A stretch of DNA of 45,024 bases, taken from the IMG/VR virus record IMGVR_UViG_3300042691_024556, positions 1-45,024 of that record, one strand, 5' to 3'. This DNA is from a virus. Shown here one piece after another: positions 1 to 7,191 of this stretch; the stretch's first letter is position 1; every line of letters starts with the position of its first letter. Below the pieces are notes generated by a model. The model worked only from the letters and a program-made list of their open reading frames with translations. It did no database searches and was not told the DNA's origin. Both the position numbers and the translations under genes were made by a program.

Positions 1-1322
1 ATTCTATAAAGGTTGATGGTGGTAAAGATAAAAATACAATATCAGAATTTGATGGTCCTGTTGTTTTCAACAATAAAGTTACTTCAAACTCTGATGTTGA
101 AGCAAACTCATTCTTTATTCAAGGAAATGAAGAGATATCTCGTCGCATTTCTATTAATTATGAGAAACCTGATTTTGCAGGAAATTATGGTGATATTGAA
201 TTTAACAGTGAACCAGAAAAATCAGGGTTTGCTGGTTGGATTTATACTCTACAAAATGAATGGGTTCCTTGGGGATTTATTGGTGGTCCTGGTGTTGGTA
301 TTGCATCTGCTGGGTCTTATGTTGGTTTTGCAACTCTAATTAATCTTGTAACTGAGGGTATTAATCTTAATGTTGATTATAATTCACTAACAGGAATTAG
401 CACTCTTACTTTTGATACAAATCCTAGAGTTGCAATTACTACTGGTGCTTTTGCTCAAAACCTTGTTGGTCTTGTAACGACAATTAACTTTATTGGTGCT
501 CTTGTAGAGGTAACTGGAAGTCCTTCTGGAATTGCAACTGTAAATATTAGCCCAGTAAGTCTTGGTGGAAGTTTACCTGGATTACCTTTCAACTCCTTGC
601 AGTTTAATGATAATGGTGCCTTTAACGGCGCTTCCAATTCTTATTATGATGAAACACTAAATCTATTGCATTTTGGAGCATATCCAAATCAAGCAAATAC
701 TCTTACAGTTACAAATGATGGTAGATTAGGTTTCTCATCTTATTCACCATCAGCAAAAGTTGAAATTGTTGCAGATAATGAAACTTCACTATACATTAAA
801 TCAACTTCTGGTGGTGATATTGTAAGAGTTGATAATACTGCAAATGATACCGCACCATTTATTATTGATGGTGCTGGTAATGTTGGTATTAATACAGGAA
901 CAACACTTGCATCTCTTGATGTTGTTGGAAATGCTGCGGTTACTGGTGCAATAAGAATTTATGAAACTGATAGAAGTAACTATGTTGGATTTAGTGCAAC
1001 TTCATTAAGTTTGAATTTTGATTATACTCTTCCAAATTCTTATGGAACGAATGGTCAAGTATTGATTACTGATGGTTCTGGAATTCTTTCTTGGTCAACC
1101 TTTACTGGTGGAAATATTGTTTCTGCCGGAACTGGAATTACAATTACATATTCCGGACAAAATGCAACCATTAGCAATTCTGGTGTTACAAGAGTTATTG
1201 CTGGTGCAGGTGTTTCTGTAACTCCTGCAGGCGGAACTGGTGAAATTACAATCACTGCAAGTGGTGGTGGTTCTACAAATCTCTATCCATTCACCACTCG
1301 TGGATTTGGTAGGGTTCTTTAA
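1..1322 (+). CDS. Large virion structural protein / fibre, 3' part only
   Basis: The frame is open from base 3 to the TAA at 1320-1322, giving at least 439 residues, so the gene is cut by the left edge of the window. The TTG at 597 is internal and is not a real start. The product is rich in Gly, Thr, Asn and Val. It carries a QFNDNGAFNGAS stretch like the QVIFNDGGIAGAS stretch of the collagen-like protein encoded at 12092, plus VGINTGTTLASLDVVGN, a variant of the VGIGTTNP..LxVxG motif seen across the fibre proteins here. It ends in LYPFTTRGFGRVL. I infer a fibre or baseplate-periphery protein; its N-terminal attachment domain lies outside the window. Confidence 0.8.
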   Translation, partial: SIKVDGGKDKNTISEFDGPVVFNNKVTSNSDVEANSFFIQGNEEISRRISINYEKPDFAGNYGDIEFNSEPEKSGFAGWIYTLQNEWVPWGFIGGPGVGIASAGSYVGFATLINLVTEGINLNVDYNSLTGISTLTFDTNPRVAITTGAFAQNLVGLVTTINFIGALVEVTGSPSGIATVNISPVSLGGSLPGLPFNSLQFNDNGAFNGASNSYYDETLNLLHFGAYPNQANTLTVTNDGRLGFSSYSPSAKVEIVADNETSLYIKSTSGGDIVRVDNTANDTAPFIIDGAGNVGINTGTTLASLDVVGNAAVTGAIRIYETDRSNYVGFSATSLSLNFDYTLPNSYGTNGQVLITDGSGILSWSTFTGGNIVSAGTGITITYSGQNATISNSGVTRVIAGAGVSVTPAGGTGEITITASGGGSTNLYPFTTRGFGRVL

Positions 1323-1555
1323 GTTCCGTCTTCTTTAACAACAACAATATTATAAGGACCACATACAGCACTGAATGTTTGATTTGGTGCTAACATCACC
1401 TCTGCTGGAAGTGGTCCTGATGAAGCATTTGTTGATGCTCCTGCCCAGTTTACAGATGTTGCATTTGAAAGAAAATTGAAAATAATACGGACATTCTGTC
1501 CAGTATTATTTGTATATGTTGGATTTGATGCTCCACTAATTACTTGAGACGCCAT
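1319..1555 (-). CDS. Small virion-type protein, short paralogue of the upstream leftward gene
   Basis: The chosen ATG at 1553-1555 gives 78 residues beginning MASQV, the same N-terminus as the paralogue upstream. An in-frame ATG at 1567 would add four residues, but the GAGAGG ribosome binding site abuts it directly with no spacing. The N-terminus (YTNNTGQNVRIIFNFLSN) and C-terminus (MLAPNQTFSAVCGPYNIVVV) match the 189-residue neighbour, which has a long extra middle segment. The start lies 1 nt after the neighbour's stop, so translation is probably coupled. The stop shares a TTAA with the convergent plus-strand gene. Function is unknown; a small exposed virion protein is likely from context. 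Confidence 0.7.
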   Translation of the reverse strand: MASQVISGASNPTYTNNTGQNVRIIFNFLSNATSVNWAGASTNASSGPLPAEVMLAPNQTFSAVCGPYNIVVVKEDGT

Positions 1556-1556
1556 A

Positions 1557-2126
1557 TCAGGTTCCATCCTCTCTAATTACAATAGCATTAAAAGCACCAC
1601 AAACAGCACTGAATACTTGACCGTTTGCGAGCATCAGTTCTACTGGAAAATTACCACCTCTTGATACTGTGAGAGGGACATAGAAGATGTTTGGATACGA
1701 TATTACTCCTCCTTTTACACCTCCACTAAGACTAAAATTTGTACTAGCGTAAAATTCATTGAAATTATTATTACTGCTAGCGGGCAACCTAAAATATCCA
1801 AGTGTCCCACTTCCCTCTACTGTTACTACTTTTGTTGAAGAAACTACCAATTGTTGTATTTGTCCACCATAGGTTTCGCTAAGACCACCATAACTACCTC
1901 CAGTACTTCCAGAAATATTAGTAATAGTACCTCTTACTGCTTGTCTAAATTCCCCATAGATATTTTGAATATCTTTACCAATCGTAGTAGCACTTGCAGT
2001 TACATTTACTCCTGCCCAAGTCATCGAAGTCACGTTGGACATATAATTAATAATCAAACGAACATTCTGTCCTGTATTATTTGTATAGGAAGCATTTGTT
2101 GCTCCACTCAATACCTGAGACGCCAT
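1557..2126 (-). CDS. Small virion-type protein, long paralogue
   Basis: A 189-residue protein starting MASQVLSGA. Residues 1-45 and the last 30 or so (VELMLANGQVFSAVCGAFNAIVIREDG) align with the 78-residue downstream paralogue. The middle (residues about 50-155) is an insertion containing an amphipathic stretch GKDIQNIYGEFRQAVRG followed by Gly/Ser-rich beta-type sequence. There is no signal peptide or membrane segment. It is driven leftward by the minus-strand half of the palindromic late promoter at 2149-2162, 24 nt before the ATG, so it should be a late and probably structural gene. I do not recognise a named family. Confidence 0.72.
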   Translation of the reverse strand: MASQVLSGATNASYTNNTGQNVRLIINYMSNVTSMTWAGVNVTASATTIGKDIQNIYGEFRQAVRGTITNISGSTGGSYGGLSETYGGQIQQLVVSSTKVVTVEGSGTLGYFRLPASSNNNFNEFYASTNFSLSGGVKGGVISYPNIFYVPLTVSRGGNFPVELMLANGQVFSAVCGAFNAIVIREDGT

Positions 2127-2148
2127 ATTAATTCTTTAATACTTTTGA

Positions 2149-2162
2149 TTATTTATAAATAA
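2149..2162. promoter_or_regulatory. Bidirectional T4-type late promoter (14-bp perfect palindrome)
   Basis: TTATTTATAAATAA is its own reverse complement. It contains the T4 late octamer TATAAATA on the plus strand (2154-2161) and on the minus strand (2157-2150). The plus octamer lies 27 nt before the ATG at 2189; the minus octamer lies 24 nt before the ATG at 2126. One site can therefore drive both divergent transcripts. Confidence 0.75.
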
Positions 2163-2188
2163 CTAAAACAGGTTGGCGCTCTCCACCT

Positions 2189-2692
2189 ATGGCGATACAA
2201 AAAAACTTTGTTGTAAAAAATGGTTTTGAGGCATCCACAAACCTCATTCTTGCTGATGCAGATACAAGAAGAGTAGGTATTGCAACTACAAATCCACGAT
2301 ACACTCTACACGTTAATGGTGGTATTGGTGCAACCTCTTCAAATGTAACAGGTATTTCTACTGTTAATAATTTTGTAGTAAATGGAACGATTAGTATTGG
2401 AAGTACCACAGGAACTGAAGATCAATATCTTGCATCTGTTGGTACAGGAGTTACTTGGAAAAGTGTTGTAGTTCCAAGAACTTCTACTGTATATGCTGCT
2501 GGAGTTGGATCTACTGCATTCTCCGCAACTTATGAAACTGGTTTAATTGATGTTTATGTTAATGGTGTTCGTTTAGTTCCTCCACCATCAGGACTTGCAG
2601 AATTTACTGCATCTAATGGGTCTATTGTTTTTTTGAATGACCCTTGTTTTGGTGGTGAAATTGTTGAACTTGTTGTATACAATCAACTATAA
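2189..2692 (+). CDS. Virion fibre-associated structural protein
   Basis: A 167-residue protein. The N-terminus AIQKNFVVKNGFEAST and a VGIATTNPRYTLHVNGG motif (residues about 30-46) are typical of cyanomyovirus structural proteins. The C-terminal half has the pattern LIDVYVNGVRL ... FTASNGSIVFLNDP..GGEIVELVVYNQL, a small beta-domain that recurs in phage fibre proteins. It is expressed from the palindromic late promoter and followed closely by the S74 fibre gene, with AGAGG before that gene's ATG. The structural assignment is confident; its exact place in the virion is not. Confidence 0.72.
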   Translation: MAIQKNFVVKNGFEASTNLILADADTRRVGIATTNPRYTLHVNGGIGATSSNVTGISTVNNFVVNGTISIGSTTGTEDQYLASVGTGVTWKSVVVPRTSTVYAAGVGSTAFSATYETGLIDVYVNGVRLVPPPSGLAEFTASNGSIVFLNDPCFGGEIVELVVYNQL

Positions 2693-2704
2693 GAGGAAAC
2701 TAAA

Positions 2705-4036
2705 ATGGCTCAAAAAAACAGAGAACTCTCACAATTTGGTTCCTTTCTAGAAATTGATAATTCAAATCAAAATATTGGTATTGCAACTACTGCATTACCT
2801 TATGTTGGTATAGGAACCACAAATCCCATAGCAAAACTTCATGTTGTTGGTAATACAAATGTTTCTGGTGTAATTTCTGCAACAGGATATTACTTAAATG
2901 GTAATTCTCTCGTAGATGCTGCCGTTCAAACTTGGGATATTAACGGTTCAAACATTTATCGTTCAACAGGAAATGTTGGTATTGCAAGTACAGTACCAAC
3001 AGAAAAACTTGATGTTATTGGTAATATAAAGGCAACTGGAGCAATTACTGGAAGTAGTGTAAGTGTAAGTGGAATTGCTACTGCATCCAGATTTGTCTCT
3101 ACAGTCACATCAGGAACTGCTCCACTAACTGTAACCTCAACAACTCAAGTAAGTAATCTAAATGCTTCTCTTCTTGCAGGAAAATCGCCACCAGCAGGAG
3201 ATATTGTAGGGACCACAGATAGTCAAGTACTTACAAATAAAACATTAACAAGTCCAGTAATTTCATCAATTGTTAATGGCGCATTTACCTCAACTATACC
3301 ATCAGTAAATGGAACTCTTGTAAGCACTGGTTCTACGGGAACTGTGACTTCAAATATGATTGCTGATTTGAATATTGTAAATGCTGATGTTGCTGTAGGT
3401 GCTGGAATTACTTATGGAAAATTAAGTCTTACCAATTCTATTTTAGCAGCAGATATTGTAGTAGGAGCAGGAATTACTTATGGAAAATTAAGTCTTTCTA
3501 ATTCTATTGTTAATGCTGATATTGCAACTAGTGCAAGTATTAGTGTATCAAAATTATCGGCAAGTACCATTTCTGGAATTACACTAGGAAGTAATCTTGC
3601 AGAATTAACATTTGGAACTTATTTAACTGGTACTTCTTATAATGGAAGTACTGCAGTAACAATAGCAACAAATGCTACAAGTTCTAATACTGCAAGTACA
3701 ATTGTTGCTCGTGATGGTAGTGGAAACTTTACTGCTGGTACGATTACTGCAACTGATTTTAACTCTACTAGTGATATAAATCTCAAAGAAAACGTAAACA
3801 CCGTAGAAAATGCTCTTGAAACTATAAGTTCATTAAGAGGTGTTTCATTTGATTGGAAAGAAACTGGTAGAGGTTCTTATGGTGTGATTGCTCAAGAACT
3901 TGAAGAAGTCTTACCAGACCTTGTGAAGAGTGGTGAAGTAAAATCAGTTAATTATAATGGTATTATTGGTGTATTAATAGAAGCAGTGAAAGAATTGAGC
4001 GCAGAAGTAGAAGAATTAAAGAAGAAAGTTTTATAA
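2705..4036 (+). CDS. Tail fibre with C-terminal S74 intramolecular chaperone
   Basis: A 443-residue protein. The body is low-complexity, beta-type and rich in Ser, Thr and Val, with VGIGTTNPIAKLHVVGN near residues 35-52. Residues about 350-443 form an S74 (endosialidase-type) intramolecular chaperone domain. This ends in GVIAQELEEVLPDLV, SVNYNGIIGVLIEAVKEL and a short coiled coil. The Ser-Lys dyad is in S356-D-I-N-L-K361, within the SDxxLK signature. In this family the domain trimerises the fibre and then cuts itself off just before the Ser. The TAA stop is embedded in the next late promoter. A second S74 fibre is encoded at 22007. Confidence 0.88.
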   Translation: MAQKNRELSQFGSFLEIDNSNQNIGIATTALPYVGIGTTNPIAKLHVVGNTNVSGVISATGYYLNGNSLVDAAVQTWDINGSNIYRSTGNVGIASTVPTEKLDVIGNIKATGAITGSSVSVSGIATASRFVSTVTSGTAPLTVTSTTQVSNLNASLLAGKSPPAGDIVGTTDSQVLTNKTLTSPVISSIVNGAFTSTIPSVNGTLVSTGSTGTVTSNMIADLNIVNADVAVGAGITYGKLSLTNSILAADIVVGAGITYGKLSLSNSIVNADIATSASISVSKLSASTISGITLGSNLAELTFGTYLTGTSYNGSTAVTIATNATSSNTASTIVARDGSGNFTAGTITATDFNSTSDINLKENVNTVENALETISSLRGVSFDWKETGRGSYGVIAQELEEVLPDLVKSGEVKSVNYNGIIGVLIEAVKELSAEVEELKKKVL

Positions 4037-4039
4037 ATA
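4032..4039 (+). promoter_or_regulatory. T4-type late promoter TATAAATA
   Basis: An exact late octamer that contains the stop codon of the S74 fibre gene (TAA 4034-4036). It would drive the 4115 and 4458 genes and contributes a leader of about 70 nt that holds a 12-codon mini-ORF. Confidence 0.7.
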
Positions 4040-4070
4040 TTAAGAAATCAAACCTAGTGGAGACACGAAG

Positions 4071-4109
4071 ATGGTAAAAGAGAAACTCTTTCTTATGATG
4101 GGAGGGTGA
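4071..4109 (+). CDS. Possible 12-codon leader peptide
   Basis: ATG 4071 to TGA 4107-4109 encodes MVKEKLFLMMGG. A TGGAGA ribosome binding site lies about 7 nt upstream (4058-4063), and the late promoter octamer is 32 nt upstream. Its last two Gly codons form the GGAGGG ribosome binding site of the following gene (4101-4106), and its stop is 5 nt before that gene's ATG. It may couple or gate translation of the 113-residue protein. It could also be chance; no family is recognised. Confidence 0.3.
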   Translation: MVKEKLFLMMGG

Positions 4110-4114
4110 TATAA

Positions 4115-4456
4115 ATGGCAATTCAAATTTCAGGAACAACGGTTATTAACAACCAAGCAGAAATTGCAACTGGAATGCAATCCATTTATGACCGTGTATT
4201 TACTGTTGGAGTTAATACTACTCTAGTAAATCGTGATTTCTGTGAAGTTACAGGTGCAGGACTTACAGTCACACTTCCAGCAACACCAACCGTAGGAAAT
4301 GAGGTTAAGATTGGTGTTGGAACTTTTGTAAATACAGTGGTTGCAAGAAATGGAAGTAGTATTATGAGTTTAGCAGAAGATATAACTTTAGATGCTCAAT
4401 ATGTTGATGTTGGATTTCTCTTTGTTGGCGGTACAGTAGGTTGGAGGATTTTCTAA
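4115..4456 (+). CDS. Small fibre-tip-like domain protein
   Basis: A 113-residue protein beginning MAIQISGTTVINNQAEI. The core LTVTLPATPTVGNEVKIG ... VVARNGSSIMSLAEDITLD ... GFLFVGGTVGWRIF is a compact beta-domain. A diverged version sits inside the 1159-residue fibre at about residues 740-825 (ITLPATPTTGDNV ... VARNGSTIEGVADDFVLD). Here it stands alone. GGAGGG lies 8 nt before the ATG. The stop is 1 nt before the next gene, so it is probably co-translated with the polyglycine adhesin. Likely a minor virion protein or fibre-tip module; the binding function is inference. Confidence 0.7.
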   Translation: MAIQISGTTVINNQAEIATGMQSIYDRVFTVGVNTTLVNRDFCEVTGAGLTVTLPATPTVGNEVKIGVGTFVNTVVARNGSSIMSLAEDITLDAQYVDVGFLFVGGTVGWRIF

Positions 4457-4457
4457 A

Positions 4458-5321
4458 ATGTCTCTTTTAAGTCAGTTTTTTGGTGGTAATAGTTCTGAAA
4501 AAACTATTCCAATTGAAATCTTTTTGGTTGGTGGTGGAGCTGGAAGCGGCGGTTCCGTGCCCGGGGGTAATGGAGGCGGTGGTGCTGGTCAAGTAGCATA
4601 TACACGCAGTAATATTCCTGTAGGAACAGCACATACAGTTGTAATTGGTGCAGGTGGTGGCGCGCCGGAGGGGAATGGAAATAGTTCAACTTTTTTTCAA
4701 TATACTGCTTTTGGTGGAGGGGGTGGAACATCATCTACTTATGGTAGTAGTTCTGGTTTACCTTCACCATCTCCTTTAAACAACAGTACGGGATCAATAA
4801 TTCCTTTTTTTCCAACGTCTTCTGATTCATTGGGATTTATATCTCAAAATAGGGGATCACTTGGCCGAAGCGCTCCACAGGCGCGAGGAGGCGGCGGTGG
4901 CGGCGCTGGGGGTGGTTATGTTGGAATTACCAGCACAAATAATGGTTATGATGGAATTCCAGGACAATATATTGGATTTGCTACTGTTTTTGGTGGTGGC
5001 GGCGGGGGCGGCGGCGATGCAGCAGGTGAGGGCGGCGCGGGCGGCGGTGGTAATGGGAGTTCTAGCTTTCCATCGCCGCTTGGGACTCCTGGTACAAATG
5101 GAACAGCAAATAGTGGCGGTGGCGGTGGTGGGGGGATAAGTGGAAATCCTTTTAGTGGTAGTGGAGGTTCTGGAACTGTTATTATTCGCTATCCAACAGC
5201 ATATAATGCTGCAGTCGCAGTTGGGAATACTACAGTAGGATATGGTGGCACTCATACCACACAATCAGGATATCATGTATATAAGTGGAATTCTGGTCCA
5301 GGATCAATCACATTTAGTTAA
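4458..5321 (+). CDS. Glycine-rich phage adhesin-like protein
   Basis: A 287-residue protein dominated by Gly runs (for example GGGGGGAGGG near residues 142-152, and a second run near residues 180-200). A beta-type end carries GSGTVIIRYPTAYNAA ... GYHVYKWNSGPGSITFS. That VIIRYP ... SGPGSITF ending is common in phage glycine-rich tail-tip proteins. In T4-type phages such as S16, glycine-rich adhesin segments fold as polyglycine-II helices that present variable receptor-binding loops; I infer the same architecture here. The Gly runs make local DNA far more GC-rich than the AT-rich surroundings, notably around 4990-5060. Confidence 0.75.
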   Translation: MSLLSQFFGGNSSEKTIPIEIFLVGGGAGSGGSVPGGNGGGGAGQVAYTRSNIPVGTAHTVVIGAGGGAPEGNGNSSTFFQYTAFGGGGGTSSTYGSSSGLPSPSPLNNSTGSIIPFFPTSSDSLGFISQNRGSLGRSAPQARGGGGGGAGGGYVGITSTNNGYDGIPGQYIGFATVFGGGGGGGGDAAGEGGAGGGGNGSSSFPSPLGTPGTNGTANSGGGGGGGISGNPFSGSGGSGTVIIRYPTAYNAAVAVGNTTVGYGGTHTTQSGYHVYKWNSGPGSITFS

Positions 5322-5336
5322 GAGAGGTAATCAATA

Positions 5337-5717
5337 ATGGCTCATTTTGCAGAATTGGATCAAAATAACGTTGTTACAAGAGTTCTTGTAGTTAATGATG
5401 ATTATTTAAGAGATGAAAATGGTAATGAAGTAGAAGCACTTGGTTGTGCTCACATGGAAAGTATTCATGGTGGTAAATGGGTACAAACATCTTATAATAA
5501 TAATATAAGAGTTCGTTATGCTGGTATTGGATGCACTTATGATGAAACTCTAGATGCTTTTATTCCACCAAAACCATATCCTTCTTGGATTTTAAATCAA
5601 ACCACTGCTGATTGGGAAGCACCAGTCCCAATGCCGACAGATGCACCAGAAGGATCTTATTATGAATGGAATGAAGAAATTCTTAATTGGGAACTTATAA
5701 CTCCACCAACCGAATAA
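5337..5717 (+). CDS. Conserved virion-associated hypothetical protein
   Basis: A 126-residue protein: MAHFAELDQNNVVTRVLVV at the start, then GKWVQTSYNNNIR, YAGIGCTYDETLDAFIPPKPYPSW, and a C-terminal WEAPVPMPTD ... YYEWNEEILNWEL. This pattern of Trp- and Pro-rich short repeats is familiar from cyanomyovirus structural regions, where the protein is annotated only as conserved or structural. The ribosome binding site AGAGAGG overlaps the preceding stop. It is the last gene before a factor-independent terminator, closing the late unit begun at 4032. No enzymatic motif is visible; a capping or adaptor role on fibres is conceivable but unproven. Confidence 0.72.
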   Translation: MAHFAELDQNNVVTRVLVVNDDYLRDENGNEVEALGCAHMESIHGGKWVQTSYNNNIRVRYAGIGCTYDETLDAFIPPKPYPSWILNQTTADWEAPVPMPTDAPEGSYYEWNEEILNWELITPPTE

Positions 5718-5723
5718 TTTTTT

Positions 5724-5749
5724 AAGAGGGTTTTATCACCCTCTTTTTT
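5724..5749 (+). terminator. Factor-independent terminator
   Basis: AAGAGGG (5724-5730) pairs perfectly with CCCTCTT (5739-5745) around an 8-nt loop and is followed by a run of T. It ends the rightward structural unit and immediately precedes a sigma70-like promoter. Confidence 0.85.
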
Positions 5750-5750
5750 A

Positions 5751-5779
5751 TTGACTTTATAATTCAACTGATATATAAT
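5751..5779 (+). promoter_or_regulatory. Sigma70-like (early-type) promoter
   Basis: TTGACT (5751-5756), a 17-nt spacer, then TATAAT (5774-5779): five of six consensus bases at -35 and all six at -10. Transcription should start near 5786, about 23 nt before the oxygenase start. It has no late octamer, so this unit is expected to be read by host polymerase with host sigma factor. Confidence 0.75.
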
Positions 5780-5808
5780 AGTACTGAATAACATAAGGAG
5801 ATTGACTT

Positions 5809-6444
5809 TTGGCATACCAATCAATATGGTTTCAAACTGATTTAAATCCAAAAATCATAGACATCATTGAAGAAGATCTTAAAGATAACTTTGATCCACA
5901 CCTTCAAGATTCAAGAGTAGGTGATGGTGATTATGGAACAGTAGACAGAGATAAAAGAAATGCAAAGAATGCATGGGTTCCTACTACTCACTGGGTTGCT
6001 GGATTTGTATGGCACTATGTAATGAAAGCAAATCGTGAGAACTTTTTGTATGACCTCACGAATATTGACGGAGAATCACTTCAATATACTGTGTATGGAG
6101 AGGGTGAGTATTATGGTTGGCACAATGATGCAGGACTTGCTTCATATTACAAACCAGTTTCTGGAGGTAATCGTGGGCATGGAGAGGCACAATTTCAAGA
6201 TTTTGTAAATGAAAACTGTGAGAAAGTAAGAAAACTTTCCTTCAGTTTGCTTCTGTCCGATCCTGATACTTATGAAGGCGGAAACTTGCAACTTATGGCA
6301 GAAGATGGAAAATCTTATATTGCTCCAAGACAACGAGGAACCATTATTCTTTTTGATTCTCGTACTCAACATAGAGTTCAAAAAGTAACAAGTGGAGTTC
6401 GTAAGAGTCTGGTTGGTTGGACGGTTGGTCCGCGTTTCCGTTGA
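5809..6444 (+). CDS. 2-oxoglutarate/Fe(II)-dependent oxygenase (prolyl-4-hydroxylase superfamily, PKHD-like)
   Basis: A 211-residue protein with a double-stranded beta-helix oxygenase domain. The iron ligands fit H105-x-D107 (in YGWHNDAG) and H188 (in RTQHRVQKV); the 2-oxoglutarate-binding basic residue fits R198 (GVRKSLVGW). EGGNLQL and RGTIILFDS are typical strands of the PKHD/P4Hc fold. The start is TTG at 5809, supported by AAGGAG 8 nt upstream. These enzymes hydroxylate protein side chains or small molecules using 2-oxoglutarate and O2. Such genes are common cyanophage accessory genes of unknown substrate. It shares a sigma70-like promoter with the following oxygenase and lies between two terminators. 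Confidence 0.9.
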   Translation: MAYQSIWFQTDLNPKIIDIIEEDLKDNFDPHLQDSRVGDGDYGTVDRDKRNAKNAWVPTTHWVAGFVWHYVMKANRENFLYDLTNIDGESLQYTVYGEGEYYGWHNDAGLASYYKPVSGGNRGHGEAQFQDFVNENCEKVRKLSFSLLLSDPDTYEGGNLQLMAEDGKSYIAPRQRGTIILFDSRTQHRVQKVTSGVRKSLVGWTVGPRFR

Positions 6445-6452
6445 GGTAAATT

Positions 6453-7130
6453 ATGGCAGAACAAATGACACAAGAACAGATTGACTGGCAAGTTAAAGTC
6501 AATCGCGGAACAGCAAAAACAAAGAACCAAATCTTTGAAAAACAAGGATATTTGGTAATTAGAGATTTAATTGACCCTCAAGAACTTTTTTGTGAGGTTC
6601 CTAACATAAGAGGACAGTTAAATTATTATGGAAAACTAGAAAAGTTTTCTCATACTCCTGTAGAACAACAAGTTGAAGGTTCTCTTGCAAGATACTATTA
6701 TCCACCATATAAGGAATCATATTTTAAGGTTAAAAAAAGACTTGAAAATATAGTTGGAAATGCTCTTGCAACCACTTATTATTATGATCGCTACTATTTT
6801 CCATCAATGGAACTAAAAAAACACGCAGATCGTGATGCGTGTGAGATTTCCGTGAGTATTCATATTGGAACAAATCTTAAAGATAAGTGGGGATTTAAGT
6901 TAATTGATGTTGAAGGAAATGAAAAAGAATTGTTTCTAAATCCAGGAGACGGTCTTTTATATAAGGGATGTGAACTTTGTCACTGGAGAGATCCTATGCC
7001 TGGAAAACGAAGAAATAAAATTCGTAAATTGTTAGGTATGAAAGAACTGTATTATCATCAAATTTTTATGCATTATATATTAAGAGATGGTTTAAGAGCA
7101 CACTGTGCTAATGATATGAGTCGTAACTAA
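6453..7130 (+). CDS. Second putative 2-oxoglutarate/Fe(II) oxygenase
   Basis: A 225-residue protein. The likely facial triad is H124-x-D126 (KKHADRDACEISVS) with H177 (CELCHWRDPMPG). NPGDGLLYKG before the distal His is the usual strand and turn of this fold. The N-terminal FEKQGYLVIRDLIDP is the opening typical of phytanoyl/prolyl hydroxylase-like enzymes. The C-terminus YYHQIFMHYILRDG may supply the 2-oxoglutarate contact. It starts 8 nt after the first oxygenase with GAGG overlapping that stop, so the two are co-translated. The sequence differs clearly from the first enzyme, so this is not a recent duplication. Substrate unknown; collagen-like fibre residues are one candidate. Confidence 0.82.
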   Translation: MAEQMTQEQIDWQVKVNRGTAKTKNQIFEKQGYLVIRDLIDPQELFCEVPNIRGQLNYYGKLEKFSHTPVEQQVEGSLARYYYPPYKESYFKVKKRLENIVGNALATTYYYDRYYFPSMELKKHADRDACEISVSIHIGTNLKDKWGFKLIDVEGNEKELFLNPGDGLLYKGCELCHWRDPMPGKRRNKIRKLLGMKELYYHQIFMHYILRDGLRAHCANDMSRN

Positions 7131-7140
7131 TATGAGAGTG

Positions 7141-7164
7141 GAGAGATCCTCTCTCTTTTTTTTT
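7141..7164 (+). terminator. Factor-independent terminator ending the oxygenase unit
   Basis: GAGAG (7141-7145) pairs with CTCTC (7149-7153) around a tight ATC loop, and a T run (7156-7164) follows. The last T is also the first base of the TATAAATA late promoter, so a stop and a start signal are fused. Confidence 0.75.
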
Positions 7165-7171
7165 ATAAATA
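7164..7171 (+). promoter_or_regulatory. T4-type late promoter TATAAATA
   Basis: An exact octamer 20 nt before the ATG at 7192. It starts in the T tract of the preceding terminator and drives the first collagen-like fibre unit. Confidence 0.75.
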
Positions 7172-7191
7172 CTTAAAAGTTTCCAAGAAAA

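Noticed and set aside
597-1322. A separate 241-residue gene starting at TTG 597
   Set aside because: The same frame is open back to base 3, and the TTG has no ribosome binding site; it is internal to a gene cut by the window edge.
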